Shown here: one piece after another, positions 19,226 through 28,785 of the stretch
How positions within the stretch are numbered: position 1 is the stretch's first letter
How the letters are laid out: every line of letters begins with the position of its first letter
DNA from: JBNJFY01 sp051747265
Lineage (GTDB): Bacteria; Bacteroidota; Rhodothermia; Balneolales; Balneolaceae
DNA: 64,000 nucleotides
Assembly (NCBI GenBank): GCA_051747265.1
Contig: JBNJFY010000010.1
Location: forward strand, 91,694 to 155,693
Direction: 5' to 3'
Position numbers and translations under genes: made by a program
The notes under the pieces: generated by a model
The model's database searches: none
What the model was told of the DNA's origin: nothing
Seen by the model: only the letters and a program-made list of their open reading frames with translations

Positions 19226-19281
19226 TGTCTAGTGTCCGAAGCAAAAGAAATTTTATAATTCATAATCGTTGATCATTGGTT

Positions 19282-20469
19282 ATGGCTGATGCTACTTCGC
19301 AGGGAACATTTTATGTAATTGTCATTGATGGTTTGGGAGTAGGAGCCCAGGAAGATGCCGCTGAATATGGGGATGCCAACGCCAACACCTTGGGACATGT
19401 AAGTGAAGTCACCGGATGTTCGTTGCCAAATTTAAAGCAGTTGGGTTTGGGCAACATTATTCCGTTGCACTCAATAGAACCGGTGCCCAAGCCATTGGCA
19501 GCCTATGGTAAAATGCGCGAGAAATCCACGGGGAAAGATTCCACTACGGGCCACTGGGAAATCGCCGGCATTCATATGCAAACCCCTTTTCCCACCTATC
19601 CGGAAGGATTTCCAGAGTCGGTTATTGAATCGTTTTGTAATCTCATTGGGGTTGAATACGTGCTATGCAACAAACCCTATTCGGGCACAGAAGTTATTGC
19701 TGATTATGGGGCCCAGCACTTGGAAACGGGGCAACCCATCGTTTACACCTCCGCGGATAGCGTATTTCAGGTGGCCGCCCATGTGGATGTGGTTTCCGTT
19801 GACCAGTTATATAAGTGGTGCGAAATAGCGCGCGAAAAAGTTTGTATTGGTGAACACGGGATAGGTCGGGTCATCGCTCGACCATTTAGAGGGGAACCGG
19901 GTAAGTTTGAACGCATATCTGATCAGCGACATGACTTTTCGCGCGTTCCCCCCAAGCCCAATCTGCTTTCCTTATTGGAAGATCATGATATTAAGCGGTA
20001 TTCCATCGGAAAAATAATTGATCTGTTCGCTGAGCAAGGATTTACCCAATACCGGCGCACAAAAAGTAACGCGGAAGGGATCTCCCAGCTGCTGAGTCTA
20101 ATGTCTGCGCAGATGGATGGATTTGTATTCGTTAATTTGATTGACACCGATCAAAAATACGGACATCGATTGGATCCAGACGGTTTTGCGTCTAGCTTGG
20201 AGGAGTTCGATCGTGCTTTGCCCGAAATCATCAAAAAATTGCGGCAGGAAGATGTATTGGTAATTACTGGGGATCATGGGAACGATCCTACGGTAGAAAG
20301 CACAGATCATGCCCGTGAATTTACACCTTTATTGGTTTATCCGGTGCAGCGCGCGATTACCGAGAACTTGGGTATCCGTGATGGGTTTTATGATGTAGCC
20401 CAATCGGTAGCTGAATATTTTGCGCTGGAAGCTCCGTTTCCTGGGAAAGCCTTCGTGCAAAACAAGTAA
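19282..20469 (+). CDS. deoB: Phosphopentomutase
   Basis: DeoB interconverts ribose-1-phosphate (or deoxyribose-1-phosphate) and the 5-phosphate, linking nucleoside salvage to the pentose pathway. Alkaline-phosphatase-superfamily metal motifs are all present: VIDGLGVGA at the N-terminus, the phospho-threonine segment GKDSTTGHWE, IDTDQKYGHR and ITGDHGNDPTVESTDHAREFTP. The length (396) is normal. I place the start at the ATG at 19282; a TTG two codons upstream is also in frame. No other nucleoside-catabolism gene is adjacent. Confident call. Confidence 0.95.
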   Translation: MADATSQGTFYVIVIDGLGVGAQEDAAEYGDANANTLGHVSEVTGCSLPNLKQLGLGNIIPLHSIEPVPKPLAAYGKMREKSTGKDSTTGHWEIAGIHMQTPFPTYPEGFPESVIESFCNLIGVEYVLCNKPYSGTEVIADYGAQHLETGQPIVYTSADSVFQVAAHVDVVSVDQLYKWCEIAREKVCIGEHGIGRVIARPFRGEPGKFERISDQRHDFSRVPPKPNLLSLLEDHDIKRYSIGKIIDLFAEQGFTQYRRTKSNAEGISQLLSLMSAQMDGFVFVNLIDTDQKYGHRLDPDGFASSLEEFDRALPEIIKKLRQEDVLVITGDHGNDPTVESTDHAREFTPLLVYPVQRAITENLGIRDGFYDVAQSVAEYFALEAPFPGKAFVQNK

Positions 20470-20714
20470 TTTGAAAAAGTGGTACCTATATTGATTGAAA
20501 TTTTGTAGATTAATAACCTTTTTACGTTATAAATTAGGCGTGGTACAGCAACAAAAAAGCCGAACTGTCGTTAAAGTCGATGTCTGTGGGCGGCGAACAT
20601 AATCATGGTGGTCTGTTTTCCTGGATGCCCGGGAATGACCAGCGCGTGTTGCCAGCAGTTCATCAGAGATGACGGAACAGCATTATAATATTCACCAAAA
20701 TCACTTAGTCTACT

Positions 20715-21569
20715 GTGGCTAAATCCAGCGGAATCTCTACTCGAGAGTCAGAATCCCTCGATCGTTATCTGCAAGAAATTGGAAAAGAAAAGCTAATTAC
20801 CCCCGAAGAGGAGGTGCGATTAGCAAAAGAAATTCAAAAAGGCAGTCAAATTGCTTTGGAGAAGCTTACCAAGGCGAACCTTCGTTTTGTGGTTTCTGTG
20901 GCCAAGCAATATCAGAATCAAGGATTGTCACTTGGCGACTTGATTAACGAAGGAAACTTGGGGCTGATTAAAGCGGCCAAACGATTTGACGAAACCCGCG
21001 GTTTCAAATTCATTTCCTATGCCGTTTGGTGGATTCGTCAGTCTATTCTGCAAGCACTTGCCGAACAGAGTCGAATTGTTCGACTTCCCTTGAACCGGGT
21101 CGGTGCACTGAATAAAATCGGGAAACAACTTTCCAAGCTAGAACAGGAATACGAACGTGTTCCATCTGCAGCCGAGCTGGCTGAGAGTTTGGATATGACG
21201 GTTTCTGAAGTTGCTGATACCCTCAAAATTTCCGGTCGTCATCTATCCGTAGATGCTCCTTTTGCACAGGGAGAAGACAATCGTTTGTTGGATGTACTGG
21301 AAAATGAGGAAACGCCTGATCCTGACAATGATTTGATGGGCGAATCTTTGAAAGTCGAAATCGAACGAGCGCTATCTAAGCTTACCAGTCGCGAGGCTGA
21401 GGTGATTCGACTTTATTTCGGTATTGGTCGCGAGCATTCTCTTACACTGGAGGAGATCGGCGAACGGTTCGACCTCACCCGTGAGCGTGTCCGTCAGATT
21501 AAAGAAAAAGCGCTGCGTAAACTCCGTCACCACAACCGTAGTGCGGCGTTGCGGGCATATTTGGGGTAA
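20715..21569 (+). CDS. rpoD: Primary RNA polymerase sigma factor (SigA/RpoD type)
   Basis: A sigma-70 family factor of 284 residues without region 1.1, the form typical of Bacteroidota and relatives. Region 1.2 (SLDRYLQEIGKEKLITPEEE), region 2 (FVVSVAKQYQNQGLSLGDLINEGNLGLIKAA, then the -10-binding FISYAVWWIRQSIL), region 3 and region 4 with the helix-turn-helix (LTLEEIGERFDLTRERVRQIKEKAL) are complete. Translation must start at GTG 20715 because a TAG lies 9 bases upstream in frame and no ATG is available. A 245-base leader precedes it and a strong terminator follows. Confidence 0.95.
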   Translation: MAKSSGISTRESESLDRYLQEIGKEKLITPEEEVRLAKEIQKGSQIALEKLTKANLRFVVSVAKQYQNQGLSLGDLINEGNLGLIKAAKRFDETRGFKFISYAVWWIRQSILQALAEQSRIVRLPLNRVGALNKIGKQLSKLEQEYERVPSAAELAESLDMTVSEVADTLKISGRHLSVDAPFAQGEDNRLLDVLENEETPDPDNDLMGESLKVEIERALSKLTSREAEVIRLYFGIGREHSLTLEEIGERFDLTRERVRQIKEKALRKLRHHNRSAALRAYLG

Positions 21570-21597
21570 TTGATTACCGTTAGATTTGGTTATTTTG

Positions 21598-21631
21598 AAA
21601 GGCTGTCCTTAAATAAAGGGCAGCCTTTTTT
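21598..21631 (+). terminator. Terminator of the sigma factor gene
   Basis: GGCTGTCCTT (21601-21610) pairs with AAGGGCAGCC (21616-21625) around a 5-base loop, followed by six T. AAA at 21598 extends the stem against the T-run. Confidence 0.85.
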
Positions 21632-21737
21632 GCGTTATGGTAATGCACAGCTTCATCTAATACGTGGGAAGATCTACTCTTGCGAATTATTTAAACCAAC
21701 TATTTAGCTTCTGCGATATTCTACATTCACATATCTG

Positions 21738-24623
21738 TTGTTTGGGCTTCTATTCCTATTGGTTAGTGCCATTGGGGAGGCTCTTTCTGTACAAGCTCAG
21801 ACCTTGTCTTTTCGCACCTATTCTATCGAACAGGGCTTAAGTGGATCGGTAGCTCATGAAGTACTGCAAGATCAAGACGGGTATGTTTGGATTGCTACTA
21901 ATTATGGGCTGAGCCGTTTTGATGGCATTGATTTTATGAATTATGATCAGCAATCGGGTTTAAACAGCAAGAAAATATTTAGCCTTTACGAAGATGAGAA
22001 GGGAATAATTTGGGCAGGAACCGATCATGGGATTAATCTGATTGATGGAGATTCGATTAAAACTCCGGCTCATTTTAATCGGCTTAGCAGAAGCTCAGTC
22101 ATTAATATCGAAGAGGATCAAGCGGGTGGAGTATGGATTGGTACGGATGGGGATGGAGCTTGGCATTGGACGAGTGATAATGGCTTGGAACAGTGGACCA
22201 CTGAAGATGGGCTTGGATCGAGTCGGGTTCGTGATGTAATTGTTGATCCCCATACAAAAACTATTTGGTTCGCTACCGATGAAGGGGTTTCCTATCGCAA
22301 AACCAACCAAGAGGGGTTTACCACCTTGACCACTGCTGATGGATTACCCGGAAATAAAATTCGTGATTTATATCTCGCCGGCAGTGACAGCCTTTATATC
22401 GCGACGCGTAATGGTTTAGCGCTATGGAATGGCCGTGACTTTATGGTTCGTACTTCGCAGCACGGCTTGATTAATGATCGGATACAATCCATTGCAGCAG
22501 ATGAATTAGGTGGGCTCTGGTTAGGCACTGAAGAAGGAGTCAGCTATTATTATGCAGATTCGTTTCACAATTATGCCATTGATCAAGGTCTGACCACAGA
22601 ATATGTGCAACATGTGATGCTCGATGAGCAAGGGCATATCTGGTTTGCCACCTACGGGGGCGGAGTAAGCTATTTCTTGAATAACAACATTCAGAGTTTT
22701 AGCACTGATCACGGACTTCCCAGTAATATGATCTCCGGGTTTGCTGAAATCCCCGATCAAGGGGTATGGGTGGCTACCTATGGCGGTGGAGTAGCTCAAT
22801 ATCAAGAGGGTAAAATCGTGGATATCCTCAACAAGCAAAGTGGCTTGGTTGATGATAAAGTGTATACGGTATATGGTGATTCTCAGAACCGACTTTGGAT
22901 AGGGACACGTTGGGGATTTAGTATTTATCAGAATAACGGATTCATCAATTTTGACACTTCTGAATTGCGACACCGAAAAGTGCGAAGTATCCTCGAAGAC
23001 ACCGTCCGTAATACCTTCTGGTTGGGAACGGATGGGAATGGATTAATACGCTACTACAATCAGCAGTTTACTTATATCGATACCACTTACGGGTTGATAA
23101 GTAGCACGATATATGATATGGAATTGGATAATCGAGGCGACTTATGGGTGGCCACAGATAAAGGGTTGAGCCGATTCGACGGATCCGTATTTCAAAATTA
23201 CACGATTGAGCAAGGATTGCCTAGTAATGGCGTGCTGGATATCCATAAAGATTTTATGGGGCACATGTGGTTTGCGACGTACGGCGGAGTTGCGGTACTG
23301 GATGGACAGCGATTTCATTCCATTACCGAGCGACTTCCTTCCCGGGTTAACTATTTCATAGTATCTGATAATGAGGGAACGTACTGGGTGGGGACTAATC
23401 AGGGAGTGATACAATTGAAATTTGATGCCACTCAGTTGACCCAACGCATTCGAGCCCATGATTTTCAGATCCAGCTTTTGACTCATGAACAAGGCTTAGT
23501 TGCCGATGAAACCAATGTTGGGGCCGGATTATATGATCAAGACAAAAATTTTTGGTTTGGTACGGTAGGTGGGTTAAGCAAAATGAAGGCTTCGGATGAT
23601 CATAAGCAAATCCATGCTCCCCGGATCCATATTCAGAAAATATCGGTCTTTAATCAAACCTGGTTGTATGAGCAGGTTAAACGCCTAGAACTGAGTAGCA
23701 ACGAAAATTATGTCGAGATTAGCTTTACGGGTCTCGATTTTAGTGCTCCCCATCAATTACGCTTTGCCTATCGTTTGAAAAACGTGAATGAAGAATGGCA
23801 ATATACCAATGAACGATCAGTATCTTTTTCAGCTCTGTCGCCCGATAACTATACCTTTGAAGTGAAAGCGCAAAATGCTGATGGAGTTTGGAGTACAAAA
23901 ACGGCGAGCATTCAGTTTACTATTTTAGCTCCATTCTGGCAGCGATGGTGGTTCAGTGTGTTAATGGGCTTGCTGGTGTTGAGTATCATCTATTTTATCT
24001 ATCGTTATTATAGCATGCGTAAAATTGTGGATATTGAACGGATGCGCGTGCAAATCGCAAGCGATTTGCATGATGATGTGGGAGGCTCATTGACAGAAAT
24101 CGCGCTCCAAACGGATCTTTTACGCACTCATGACCTACAAGAAGAGATGAAGGAGACATTAAAACAGATCGGTGAACAAAGTCGTCATGTGGTATCCAGC
24201 CTTGATGATATTGTCTGGTCTATTGACGCCCGGAATGATTCGTTCGGTGATTTGACCGATCGTATGCAAGATTATGTTAATAATTTGTTCCGTAACAGGG
24301 ATATCCAAGTGGTGTACCGTTTGGATGAATTAGACATGGGCGCGTCATTACCCGTCGAAATTCGTGAAAATATATACCTTATATTTAAAGAGGCGGTTAA
24401 TAATGTAGCCAAACACTCTGATGCTACTGTACTGGAAATTGGATTACAGACAAATAAAAACTCCTATCAGCTAGTAATCAGGGATAATGGCAATAGCCAA
24501 CAAAATGGTAGGAAAACTGGTCAAGGGTTGACCAATATGAAGATGCGTGCACGACGTATTGACGCAAAATTATCACTGAAAAATAAACAGGGGTTTACGG
24601 TTGAGGTAACCGGTTCCTTGTAG
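21738..24623 (+). CDS. Reg_prop/Y_Y_Y sensor histidine kinase
   Basis: Membrane sensor kinase of 961 residues. After a signal peptide comes a long periplasmic double beta-propeller of about fourteen two-component-regulator propeller repeats (pattern DxxGxxWIGTxxGL), then a Y_Y_Y domain near residues 650-725 (FAYRLKNVNEEWQYT), one membrane helix about 733-755, a HisKA_3 box with H778 (SDLHDDVGGSLTEIA) and a HATPase domain (EAVNNVAKHS, DNG, GQGLTNMKMRA). No receiver is fused, unlike the hybrid kinases of gut Bacteroides. The start must be TTG 21738 or CTG 21735: no ATG lies before the signal peptide and an in-frame TAG is at 21705. The response regulator follows after 13 bases. Confidence 0.92.
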   Translation: MFGLLFLLVSAIGEALSVQAQTLSFRTYSIEQGLSGSVAHEVLQDQDGYVWIATNYGLSRFDGIDFMNYDQQSGLNSKKIFSLYEDEKGIIWAGTDHGINLIDGDSIKTPAHFNRLSRSSVINIEEDQAGGVWIGTDGDGAWHWTSDNGLEQWTTEDGLGSSRVRDVIVDPHTKTIWFATDEGVSYRKTNQEGFTTLTTADGLPGNKIRDLYLAGSDSLYIATRNGLALWNGRDFMVRTSQHGLINDRIQSIAADELGGLWLGTEEGVSYYYADSFHNYAIDQGLTTEYVQHVMLDEQGHIWFATYGGGVSYFLNNNIQSFSTDHGLPSNMISGFAEIPDQGVWVATYGGGVAQYQEGKIVDILNKQSGLVDDKVYTVYGDSQNRLWIGTRWGFSIYQNNGFINFDTSELRHRKVRSILEDTVRNTFWLGTDGNGLIRYYNQQFTYIDTTYGLISSTIYDMELDNRGDLWVATDKGLSRFDGSVFQNYTIEQGLPSNGVLDIHKDFMGHMWFATYGGVAVLDGQRFHSITERLPSRVNYFIVSDNEGTYWVGTNQGVIQLKFDATQLTQRIRAHDFQIQLLTHEQGLVADETNVGAGLYDQDKNFWFGTVGGLSKMKASDDHKQIHAPRIHIQKISVFNQTWLYEQVKRLELSSNENYVEISFTGLDFSAPHQLRFAYRLKNVNEEWQYTNERSVSFSALSPDNYTFEVKAQNADGVWSTKTASIQFTILAPFWQRWWFSVLMGLLVLSIIYFIYRYYSMRKIVDIERMRVQIASDLHDDVGGSLTEIALQTDLLRTHDLQEEMKETLKQIGEQSRHVVSSLDDIVWSIDARNDSFGDLTDRMQDYVNNLFRNRDIQVVYRLDELDMGASLPVEIRENIYLIFKEAVNNVAKHSDATVLEIGLQTNKNSYQLVIRDNGNSQQNGRKTGQGLTNMKMRARRIDAKLSLKNKQGFTVEVTGSL

Positions 24624-24636
24624 AGAGGTATGGAAT

Positions 24637-25269
24637 ATGATTACCGTAGGGATAGTAGAAGACCATAAGAAAATCCGTGATGTGATACAGCGTTATCTGG
24701 ATATGCAAGACGACATGGCTTGCCCGGTAGCTGTGGATAGTGTAGAAGAGATGTTGGAATACCTGGAAGAACATGCCCAGCCCAATGTATTATTGATGGA
24801 TATCCAATTGCCGGGGATGTCAGGTATTGAAGGCATCCAAAAAATTCGCTCTACGTATCCGGAAATTGAAATTTTAATGCTGACCGTCTATCACGATTCG
24901 CATAAAATTTTCAACTCCTTGACGGCAGGAGCATCTGGATATTTACTAAAACATACTGAACTACCCGAAATCAAGCAGGCTATCCAGGATCTGAAAGAGG
25001 GGGGAGCCCCTATGTCGCCTCAAATCGCCAGAAAAGTGATCAACTATTTTAAGGATCCTAAAGCAAAGGAAAAGCCTGAATCGGATCTCACCGATCGAGA
25101 GCAGGATATCGTTAATGGCTTAGTGGATGGGTTAAGTTATAAATTGATTGCGGATCGATACGATATTTCCATTGATACTGTCCGTTCACACATCCGAAAT
25201 ATTTACAAAAAGCTGCATGTGAATTCCAAGGCCGAGGTTATCGCCAAATCATTAAAGGGAGAGATTTAA
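24637..25269 (+). CDS. NarL/LuxR-family response regulator
   Basis: Cognate regulator of the preceding kinase. The receiver domain has E8/D9, phospho-acceptor D55 (LLMDIQLPG), T84-type switch (MLTVYHDS) and the LLKHT lysine; a GerE/LuxR helix-turn-helix fills the C-terminus (LTDREQDIVNGLVDGLSYKLIADRYDIS...VRSHIRNIYKKL). The length (210) is standard. The 13-base spacing indicates one transcript. The two lipoprotein genes and porin downstream are plausible targets but nothing in the sequence proves it. Confidence 0.93.
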   Translation: MITVGIVEDHKKIRDVIQRYLDMQDDMACPVAVDSVEEMLEYLEEHAQPNVLLMDIQLPGMSGIEGIQKIRSTYPEIEILMLTVYHDSHKIFNSLTAGASGYLLKHTELPEIKQAIQDLKEGGAPMSPQIARKVINYFKDPKAKEKPESDLTDREQDIVNGLVDGLSYKLIADRYDISIDTVRSHIRNIYKKLHVNSKAEVIAKSLKGEI

Positions 25270-25384
25270 TATTAATTGGCTATTCACATGATAATGTTAT
25301 AGCAACCTAACGGTTCCCCATATAGATTGTAAATGTAACAAGAGGGCTACTCAAAATGGTAGTGAAACTAAACGTGGGGGTATT

Positions 25385-26134
25385 ATGAAAAAATATCATG
25401 CAAAATCATTGCATTGGTTAACGGTTCTCGTCATTCTTCCAATCATGACGACCGGATGCTACACACAATTTAATCTATCGGTCCCCGAGGACTATCAATC
25501 GGAGTTTTATGACGGGCATAACTCCGGATTTGAGTATCGGGATTACCAAGTATACAATTATTGGAATTCAACTTGGTTTAATGCGCAGCCCGCCTACCAA
25601 GCGGAACTGTTTACCTTTCATCAAATGGCGTTTCATAACCGTTTACCTTGGCTGGGTAATGTGTATCCCGATTATATTTGGGAGTTGATGGAAACCTATT
25701 GGTTCGGAAGTGCGCGAAATTATCGATTAGCTTATGCAGGCTTTTTTCGGCTGTATCGCAGTCAACATAATCTAAATGAACAAGGGATGGACTCTCCAGC
25801 CATAGTCAGTGATCAATCGGTCATGGCTTCCGTTTCATACAGCGCGTCAGTTATTGATCGGGCTGGAATTAATAGAGTCGGTAGAATTCATCATCGATCA
25901 GGTACCTTCAATGCTACCCGAGTGGAACGCATGGAAACCATTTCATTAACAAATAAAAATTCTGCTACGAATGGAATGATCCATGGTTCCCAGGATGCTA
26001 CCCGATCACCCCGACTGGGTGTTTCTAACCGCCCTGTTCAGGGTGAGCTGTTGAGGAATGGAAAGAGAAGCCATAAAGGAAGAGACGCGCGTTCATCTGG
26101 TACACGCAAAAATCGCTCGCGTTCTGATCAGTAA
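25385..26134 (+). CDS. Lipoprotein with YDGxNSGFEYRDYQ motif (copy 1)
   Basis: A 249-residue exported protein. The signal segment ends in a lipobox-like MTTGC. The mature part opens with EFYDGHNSGFEYRDYQVYNYWN, a motif repeated almost unchanged in the next gene, and ends in a basic Arg/Ser/Asn-rich tail (KRSHKGRDARSSGTRKNRSRS). The aromatic-rich middle lacks the Tyr/Trp repeats of copy 2. No family is recognised. It stands 115 bases after the response regulator and 362 before its paralogue. An outer-membrane lipoprotein with a tail binding acidic polymer is a guess. Confidence 0.7.
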   Translation: MKKYHAKSLHWLTVLVILPIMTTGCYTQFNLSVPEDYQSEFYDGHNSGFEYRDYQVYNYWNSTWFNAQPAYQAELFTFHQMAFHNRLPWLGNVYPDYIWELMETYWFGSARNYRLAYAGFFRLYRSQHNLNEQGMDSPAIVSDQSVMASVSYSASVIDRAGINRVGRIHHRSGTFNATRVERMETISLTNKNSATNGMIHGSQDATRSPRLGVSNRPVQGELLRNGKRSHKGRDARSSGTRKNRSRSDQ

Positions 26135-26496
26135 ATGTCATTTCCTTGCTATCCCTTTTGATGGTTAGCCCATTAAAGAGGATTACTATTTTAAGCAGGG
26201 CTTTGAAAAGTAGCAGATCATTGCGAACGTGGCGTGGTAATCTACTATTTAATTGGTCCCAAGGGTGATTGTTAATGCTGATTGCAATGGCTGATTAGGG
26301 CTTTGAGTGTAATGCGACGTCCTCTTTAGTGAAGCTAGTAAATAATGGTTAGTGGAATAATTTCTGTTATTTCTAGGCGCTCCTTGAAATTTAAGGCTAT
26401 TACCTACGTTAACATTATGATGTTATGGCTAGTTTTCTTTATGCGAACTAGCTTAACCGATAGCTACCCTATGGTTTAGGATTTTTATAACCAAAT
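26135..26496. other. 362-base spacer between paralogous lipoprotein genes
   Basis: No gene. It contains an inverted repeat TAAAGAGGA/TCCTCTTTA (26174-26182 and 26320-26328) and a direct repeat AGGGCTTTGA at 26197 and 26297, exactly 100 bases apart. These may be traces of the duplication that made the two lipoprotein genes, or a regulatory region. Confidence 0.45.
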
Positions 26497-27240
26497 ATGA
26501 GCGGCCTTATGAAAGCTTCATTTCTCAATAGATTACCCCTGATGGTACTTCTGATTTTCCTACCTGTGGTACTGAGTGGCTGCTATACGCAATTGCGAGT
26601 CTCCTCAACCGATACCAGTGAACCCGTTTATCAGGATCGAGAAGAATACTATGACGGCTATAATTCCGGGTTTGAATATCGAGATTATCAAACGTATCGA
26701 TATTGGAACCCATACTGGATGGATGTAATCCCATATACTCCATATCCGTACGGTGGGATTTCGCTTGGCTGGTATAATAATCCCTTTTACTCAGGATGGA
26801 TGAGCAGCCTCTATTACTATAACTATCCCTACCGATGGAATTCTTATTACTGGAGATCAGCATACGGATGGGGTTCCTATTATCCCTATTCCTACTGGGG
26901 TTATCGGAATTATTATCCCAGACATTATGATTATGGAGAAAAGGTGGTTCGGGCCAGTGGATTGAATCTGCTTCGGTATGACGCAATCGATTTAGACGGT
27001 GCAGGACTGGACCGCTTAGGACGAATAGATCGCTATCGGTCCGGTAGTTCGGCCATACCAAGATTGCGTTCTAATCAATCGAGCTACAAATTCCCGAATG
27101 CAACGGATCAACGAATTCGAATTCGAGATTCAGGTACGCGCGTTCGTTCCTCTTCGGGCAATCGAAGTCGCTCTGGCCGTGGTAATAGTTCTTCATCGGG
27201 CAGCAACCGCACGGATCGTTCAAGATCCGGTGATAACTGA
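26497..27240 (+). CDS. Lipoprotein with YDGxNSGFEYRDYQ motif and Tyr/Trp-rich repeats (copy 2)
   Basis: Paralogue of the preceding lipoprotein, 247 residues. A clear lipobox (VVLSGC) is followed by the shared EYYDGYNSGFEYRDYQTYRYWN block. Residues about 85-155 are extraordinarily aromatic, built from short YYYNYPYRWNSYYW-like units. The C-terminus is a Ser/Arg/Gly low-complexity tail (SRSGRGNSSSSGSN). Such composition suggests an extended, stacking or self-assembling surface polymer rather than an enzyme. An alternative start is Met at 26509. The porin gene starts 52 bases downstream. Function unknown. Confidence 0.72.
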   Translation: MSGLMKASFLNRLPLMVLLIFLPVVLSGCYTQLRVSSTDTSEPVYQDREEYYDGYNSGFEYRDYQTYRYWNPYWMDVIPYTPYPYGGISLGWYNNPFYSGWMSSLYYYNYPYRWNSYYWRSAYGWGSYYPYSYWGYRNYYPRHYDYGEKVVRASGLNLLRYDAIDLDGAGLDRLGRIDRYRSGSSAIPRLRSNQSSYKFPNATDQRIRIRDSGTRVRSSSGNRSRSGRGNSSSSGSNRTDRSRSGDN

Positions 27241-27292
27241 TAAATGGTTGTTCGGTTGGTTAAAGTATTCATCTGCATTAATTGGGCATGAA

Positions 27293-28777
27293 ATGATGGC
27301 GTCAAAAAATTGGATCAAGAGTGGACTATTTGAGGGCGCGTTGATGTTGAGCCTTTGGGTATTGGTATCCGTTTCTTCGGTTAAGGCCCAAAATGCCAGT
27401 GACGCTTTACGATATAGTCTGCGATATCAGGCTACAGGGTTAGAAGTGATGGCTTTTCCCGGTTCGGCAATGACCATGAAATCGGTTTCTGCCTCATCAT
27501 TTTATAATCCTGCTGCTTTGGCGCTCTATGATGAATCATTAATTCGGATTGGGGTAGATTATAATCGCGATCATACCGATGGAGGTTATTTGACTAATAG
27601 CCAAGCGACCAAATCTGATTGGATCGGATTAGGTGAATTAGGAGGTGTGTATTCCTTCCCCACCGAACGGGGAAGTCTGGTTATCGGAATCGGGTACAGT
27701 CGTACAGCTACTTATGAACGGGAGGTTGAATTCAGTGGATTCAATACTGAGCATACCATAACAGATTTCTTCAATACCAGTTCGTTTTACGGGGATATCG
27801 CCTATAATGCTTTCGCAATCGACTCAGTAGGTACGGGAACCCAATCTATTCTGCGGCAACAGCCCGGATCCTTCCAAGGCATTCAGCAGGAAATTTCCAG
27901 GGTGGAGGAAGGTACACAGGCTTATTACTCATTTACGTTTGCTACTGAATTTAAACGTAATCTGTTTGTGGGTGCGTCAGTAAATATCATCGGTGGAGAT
28001 TATGATTACCAGCGCTCTTTTGAAGAGGTGGATCCCAACGATATTTATAATGGTTCCGGAGCAACCACTGATTTTCTGAGTATGCAGAGTATTGATAACA
28101 TCAGTACGGTTTATTCGGGAGTATCAATCAACATGGGGTTACTTTTTACTCCTATGGAGGAGTTCCGAATTGGATTGGGATACCAGATACCCACACGTCT
28201 AGAAGTCGAAGAGACCTATTCTTCCGCCATTCAAACCAGGTTCGATAACGGGGATCAGTTCTCGGATGAATTAGATGGTAATCAAACGTATAAGGTTAAA
28301 TATCCAGCTAGGTTAAATGCGGGGATCTATTTTAAATTATTTTCGCTAATTGAAGCTACCGGACAGGCGGAATATGTCGATTATTCAACCACAGGCTTAG
28401 AAGACCTGGGAGATCCATTTTACCAAGATGGCGAGAATAATTATATCGAGTCGGCTTACACATCCATTTGGAACCTGAGTGGTGGCTTGGGGTTTGATTT
28501 AGGAATGGCTCGGATTAGCGGGGGGGTATCCTATTATCCATCAGCTTATACAGAAGATCCCCAGGCGATCGGCGATCGGTGGGTGTATAGCGGGGGCATT
28601 AGTTACCAATTTGATCAAGATATTACCCTATATGCCAGTGGATCATGGACGCAGTGGGAGCAAACTTCCGTGGAATATCAATTCTTTAATACGGATACCA
28701 ATGCTTGGAATAATGCCACTAGCAGGGAAGATATCGATGCTCTTCAAATCTTATTGGGAATCAGTATCGCAATCTAA
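27293..28777 (+). CDS. Outer-membrane beta-barrel, OmpP1/FadL-like
   Basis: The frame is open far upstream, but the signal peptide begins at the double Met at 27293 (MMASKNWIKSG, cleaved near VKAQ), so the protein has 494 residues. The mature N-terminus (ALRYSLRYQATGLEVMAFPGSAMTM...SSFYNPAALAL) is typical of FadL/TodX-type transporters in Bacteroidota, and many alternating strands follow (GVYSFPTERGSLVIGIGYSR, MGLLFTPMEEFRIGLGYQIP, LYASGSWTQW). FadL proteins import hydrophobic compounds such as long-chain fatty acids. The substrate cannot be told here. It probably shares a transcript with the lipoprotein gene before it. Confidence 0.82.
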   Translation: MMASKNWIKSGLFEGALMLSLWVLVSVSSVKAQNASDALRYSLRYQATGLEVMAFPGSAMTMKSVSASSFYNPAALALYDESLIRIGVDYNRDHTDGGYLTNSQATKSDWIGLGELGGVYSFPTERGSLVIGIGYSRTATYEREVEFSGFNTEHTITDFFNTSSFYGDIAYNAFAIDSVGTGTQSILRQQPGSFQGIQQEISRVEEGTQAYYSFTFATEFKRNLFVGASVNIIGGDYDYQRSFEEVDPNDIYNGSGATTDFLSMQSIDNISTVYSGVSINMGLLFTPMEEFRIGLGYQIPTRLEVEETYSSAIQTRFDNGDQFSDELDGNQTYKVKYPARLNAGIYFKLFSLIEATGQAEYVDYSTTGLEDLGDPFYQDGENNYIESAYTSIWNLSGGLGFDLGMARISGGVSYYPSAYTEDPQAIGDRWVYSGGISYQFDQDITLYASGSWTQWEQTSVEYQFFNTDTNAWNNATSREDIDALQILLGISIAI

Positions 28778-28785
28778 CTCAGCTG

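Noticed and set aside
27098..27292. Upstream extension of the porin gene to 27098
   Set aside because: It would overlap the lipoprotein gene by more than 140 bases and place 65 residues before a perfect signal peptide; the start at 27293 is better.
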